The translations under genes and the position numbers were made by a program. Below the pieces are notes generated by a model, which worked only from the letters and a program-made list of their open reading frames with translations, was not told the origin of the DNA and made no database searches. A stretch of DNA of 64,000 bases from positions 13,723,497-13,787,496 of the forward strand of contig NC_134542.1 in the NCBI RefSeq assembly GCF_050624435.1, read 5' to 3'. The number at the start of each line of letters is the position of its first letter. The first letter of the stretch is position 1. This document shows positions 60,431 through 64,000 of this stretch, piece after piece. The stretch comes from Tenrec ecaudatus (Eukaryota > Chordata > Mammalia > Afrosoricida > Tenrecidae).

Positions 60431-60458
60431 TTTAAAAGAACTTCTATTAGCTTAATTC

Positions 60459-60975
60459 TTACTCCTCAACCATAAAATTCTGCTGCTTCCGTTTCTTCTG
60501 GGATATCTTTTTCTTCTGTGCATCCCCTTTTCTGGTTCAGGCACTCTTTGTTCCTTTTCAGGAAGTATCATTTCATTGTGGCCCCGGGAGCTCGTGTATA
60601 GATTATTCCACCCATGAGCTCTGTAAATCGGCGACACGTCTTGTTCACCTGGACGTACTCAATGACCAGAGAATCCACACCTAAATCAGCATTCTTTTCT
60701 GAATTGTGAGCATGTTCAACAAAAATTCAGCATTCTTTTTGGGCCACTGGCCCTGTGTCCAACCCCACTGGTTGGCCGAGGAATACCTACCCACTCCACC
60801 ACTCTTCCTGTTATGAGGGCACACACTGCTTCTGCAAAGTGACATCTTTCAAATCCCTGGGGACTGCGCATGTTCGTGATGGCCTAGGCACATTCACGGC
60901 TGTTCTTAAAACGGACGGAGGATTTGAGCCTTGGTTTGCATGATTTTGCGGGGTTCTCTGGGTCCATTGAGTTGC
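60459..60975 (-). pseudogene. RPL17: RPL17 processed pseudogene
   Basis: The minus strand carries a broken, intronless copy of ribosomal protein L17, a component of the large ribosomal subunit. Recognisable pieces, N to C, are 'DPENPAKSCK' near 60935-60965, '[15 protein letters not shown]' near 60642-60687, 'YRAHGWNNLYTSSRGHNEMI' near 60570-60625 and 'EKEQRVPEPEKG'. The frame ends at a TAA at 60459-60461. Several frameshifts and internal stops are present. There is no intron, which fits L1-mediated retrotransposition. I did not find a clean poly(A) or target duplication. Confidence 0.85.
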
Positions 60976-62359
60976 CAAACATCTGGGGAGATCACTTCAG
61001 TCCACTATGGAAAAGATAGACCATACATTTCTTAATGTAGTAAACAAAGTGAAATTTTGTATCTAAATTGGGTTATTGCCAGTAATGTAAGAAGCTTACA
61101 GTTGTGAAAAAATATTTAATGGTGAGTTAAGAGAGAGTGAATTTTTGTTCCTATCTTGTTACTTGTGTAAGTCATTTGACCTCTCTGGTAAAGACTGTTT
61201 TTCTTTCTGATCTGACTTTATATGTAGTCTAAAAGGTGTTTAAGGGTGCCCGAAAGTCAGAAATTAACTCAGTTGCGGTGAGCTTGGTTTTGAAGCACAC
61301 CTGTAGGTCTGGTTAAAGATACTTTGGTAAGATCATTTTAATCCTTTGAGTTAATCCCTTTTCTTTCAAAACTGCAAGTGAACTGTTGGTATCTAGGAAT
61401 GGTACCAAAGGACAACTGGAGCAGGGGTGGTATTATAGTTCGTATTCATTTAATGATGACTTTTCTTAAAGAACTCTTCAAATATGCTGACAGGACCTTG
61501 GTGGACTATCAGTCCACTTAATACTATCCCTAAAGAGCTCTGGTGGCAGAGTGGATTAATATGAAATAACACTTCCATAGCTCTTACTGTATGCATTTTT
61601 AAGTATAGTAATTCATTAAATCCTCAAAAATAGTCTTCTTTTTGTTATTTTTAAGCAGTAGCTTGCGAAGTAGTACAATGGGATGTTACTGTTTGGGTTT
61701 TAAACACTGACCCTGGAAGTGGGTCTTGCAATCATTTTTCAGAAGACAAAACAGAGGTGAGTGGCTAAGAATTGAAGCTGGAGAGATTAATTTGGAAGAT
61801 TGCAGAGTTACTAAATTCTGGAGTAGGACATTGAATCCGTCTTTCATTATGCCAAAGCCTATGATCTTCACCTATTTCCTCTTCTACCTCAGTACAGAAA
61901 AATCACAATAATTGGCTCTGTTTAACAAATTTATGATTAACTTAAGGTAATTTACTTTTGCTCTATTAGTATAAATTAATTCATCCAGCAAATATTTACT
62001 GAATATGTATTCACTATATACCAAAAATTAGTTTAAATAACCATGGATCCTCTTCCAAGTTGCTCATTGATTGAACATTTTTTGTAATGTGGAGAACATC
62101 TTGGGCAGATAATCCTGTTGTCCCAAGCATAATTTTGAAATACTCACTGGTGTGCATTAGTGAAGCACTTAGCTGTTAACTGAAAAGTCACTGATTCTTT
62201 ACCCGTCCTAGTGTGGTCTATTGTGACTAGGGTCTACAGCTAGCTGCTATCTAAGATGCCACTTGTCTGGCCTTTCCTTGTTCAGAGCAAATGAGAATGA
62301 AGAATAGAAAAACTGGTAAGGAATCCGTTAGTGCAGAGGACTAATGTACCGTGCAAACC
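60976..62359. other. Intron 3 with SINE and MIR fragments
   Basis: Short AfroSINE-like pieces occur near 61235-61300 ('ctcagttgcggtgagcttgg'), 61530-61560 ('agctctggtggcagagtgg') and 62135-62200. 61565-61850 reads like a MIR, possibly interrupted in the middle. No gene is seen. Confidence 0.4.
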
Positions 62360-63080
62360 GTAGTGTTGTAGGTACCGGATCCCGTCAGGTCCACTCATAG
62401 CGACTCTGTGTGCAGCAGAATGAAATGCTGCTTGATCCTGTGCAGTCCTCACAGTTGTGTTTGTTTCGGTCCACTGTTGCAGCCACTGTGTCAGCCTGTC
62501 TCGTCAGAGATCTTCCTCCTTTTCACTGCCCCAGTAATTGACCAGCTATGACGTCCTTCTCCAGGGACTGGTCTCTCCTGACATGTCCAAAGTACATGAG
62601 AGGAAGGCTTACCATCCTGGCCTCTAAGGAGCATTTTGACTACCCTCCTTCCAAGACAGATTTGTTATTTGCCAGTCCATGAGATGTTCAGTATTCTTCA
62701 CCAGTGCTGTAAAGTCAAATGCATTGATTCTTTTTCAGATTTCCTTATTCATTGTTCATCTTTCCCATGCATATGAGGTGATTGAAAATACCATGGCTTA
62801 GATTAGGTTCACCTTAGTCCTTAATAACATCCGTACTTTTCAATACTTTAAAGAGGTTTTGTGTTGTCTTTTGATATCTTAACTTCTGCTTCCATGAGCA
62901 CTGATGTGAATCCAAGCAAGATGAAACCTTTGACAACTTCCTCTTCTCCATGTATCAAGATGGTACCTATTGATTCATTTGTGAGGATTTTGGTTTTCTT
63001 TACATCGAGTTGTAATCCTTACTGAACACAGCACTCCCTTATCTTCACCAGCAAATGTTTAAGTCTTTCTCACTTGGAGC
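62360..63080 (-). mobile_element. RTE/BovB LINE 3' segment
   Basis: A long colinear minus-strand copy. Its end block 'ccactcatagcgactctg' is followed by 'gttgcagccactgtgtcag', 'ctggtctctcctgacatgtcc', 'cttccaagacagatttg', 'gaaaataccatggctta' and 'gatcttcaccagcaaatg'-like text. The same order is seen at 14740-15440. The coding capacity is destroyed. Confidence 0.8.
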
Positions 63081-63779
63081 AAGCGTCATTTATTTATCGG
63101 TTATTAAAAAGTCTCCCTCCATAAAGAGAACTTTTGAGCTGCAGGGGGGATACCTGTATTTTGAGGTTTTATTATAAAGGGAATTATAAATTTAGAATTG
63201 TTTTAACTTCCTGTTGAATTAATTTTACTTTAGTAAAATATTCCTTTCTATCTTTAGTAATACTTCTTTCTTGGTATTACTCTAACAACTTTTCACTGTT
63301 AAGTGTCTGTCATTTTATCTTAAGACACATCTCTTAAACACTCTATAGTTACTACTTGGTAACCCATTCTGACAATCTGTATTTTTAAAATGAAACCTTG
63401 GATTCATTTACATTAATGGAATTAATTGGTACATTTAAGTTTAAATTTGCCAATCTACTCTATTTTTTTTGTTCCTTCTGTTTTTTCTCCTCCCATGCTT
63501 CATACCCTCATGAATGTTTTATTTCATTACAATATCCAAGGGTAAGCCCCAAAGTACCGCTGCTCACGTGCCAGTTCATACATGAATAGTTTTGTTCCTA
63601 ACAAAATTAGGTTCAAACCTGGAAACGTGCCGACATGTTCTCGTGGTGGAACACTTAGGGCAGGAAGCCTTCGGTGGCTTGCAAGGGGATATATTGGGCC
63701 TGTTAAATTGGACGCAGAGGTCCGTTCAGAAGGGTTTGGCAATTGTTTGTGTACCACAAAAGAATTACCTTGCTAGGAC
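63081..63779. other. Intron 3, unassigned
   Basis: AT-rich to about 63530, then a slightly GC-richer block (63540-63780) with short overlapping frames and no recognisable product. Confidence 0.3.
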
Positions 63780-64000
63780 ATAGAATGATCAGAGTCCTTA
63801 CAGAGAATTTTAACTGAAAGCTGCATTGGTGAAGAAAAGAGCTGGAAAGGTGCACCCACGAATGATTTGCTGTCTTGATAATGAAGTGTTCACTCATCAA
63901 GGGTAGCAAGAGCAGTCCTCATTTCTTTGACAAATGTACTATATCTACCCTACAACCTTGATCTTGCTCCTTCAAACCTTTTGTTCCCTAAACTCAAGGA
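63780..64000 (+). mobile_element. Mariner transposon, cut by the window end
   Basis: The plus strand encodes the catalytic C-terminal half of a mariner transposase in decayed form. The 'KRAGKVHPRMICCLDNE'-like block near 63835-63885 corresponds to the family's HDNA region. 'LDLAPSNLLFPKLKE'-like text near 63957-63999 corresponds to the YSPDLAPSD block. Stops are present. The element continues past the window. Confidence 0.7.

Overview
The window is mammalian nuclear DNA holding the 5' part of one protein-coding gene, CUL3 (cullin-3), on the + strand. The first three coding exons are at 4479-4544, 26562-26759 and 54873-54986. They encode residues 1-126, which match the human protein at every residue as far as I can recall it. 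The promoter is a TATA-less CpG island at about 3600-5060. Intron 1 is 22.0 kb, intron 2 is 28.1 kb, and intron 3 runs off the right edge. I found no second functional gene.

The repeats suggest an afrotherian mammal. There are many tRNA-derived SINEs of the AfroSINE type, many fragments of an RTE/BovB-clade LINE, and a non-LTR family whose copies share a 3' end and have L1-type target sites. Several mariner copies still show transposase similarity. A tenrec is possible, but I cannot fix the species by eye.

Layout. 1-3600 is upstream intergenic DNA with a split mariner and an RTE fragment. 3600-5060 is the CUL3 promoter and exon 1. 5060-26561 is intron 1, with a mariner, AfroSINEs, RTE fragments, a retrotransposed mariner transcript (16.8-17.6 kb), a solo LTR inside a mariner (24.2-24.7 kb) and an inverted-repeat element about 90 bp before exon 2. 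26760-54872 is intron 2, with an old L1, a mariner, two longer RTE copies (33.5-34.7 and 39.2-41.5 kb), tail-to-tail copies of the L1-like family (35.3-36.3 kb), its longest copy (41.9-43.9 kb), a pogo/Tigger-type element (44.5-45.4 kb), a second mariner (49.0-50.7 kb) and two oppositely oriented solo LTRs (51.1-52.2 kb). 54987-64000 is intron 3, with an L2-like stretch, another L1-like copy, an RPL17 processed pseudogene, an RTE fragment and a mariner cut by the window end.

The encoded CUL3 segment is the adaptor-binding half of the scaffold: the N-terminal extension (exon 1), the BTB-contact helix (exon 2) and the following cullin-repeat helices (exon 3). Exons 2 and 3 are multiples of three bases and start in phase 0, so either can be skipped without a frameshift. 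I see no new multi-gene system. The observations most worth checking are two small upstream ORFs in the CUL3 leader, the weak donor of exon 2, and several insertions whose target-site duplications can be read directly.
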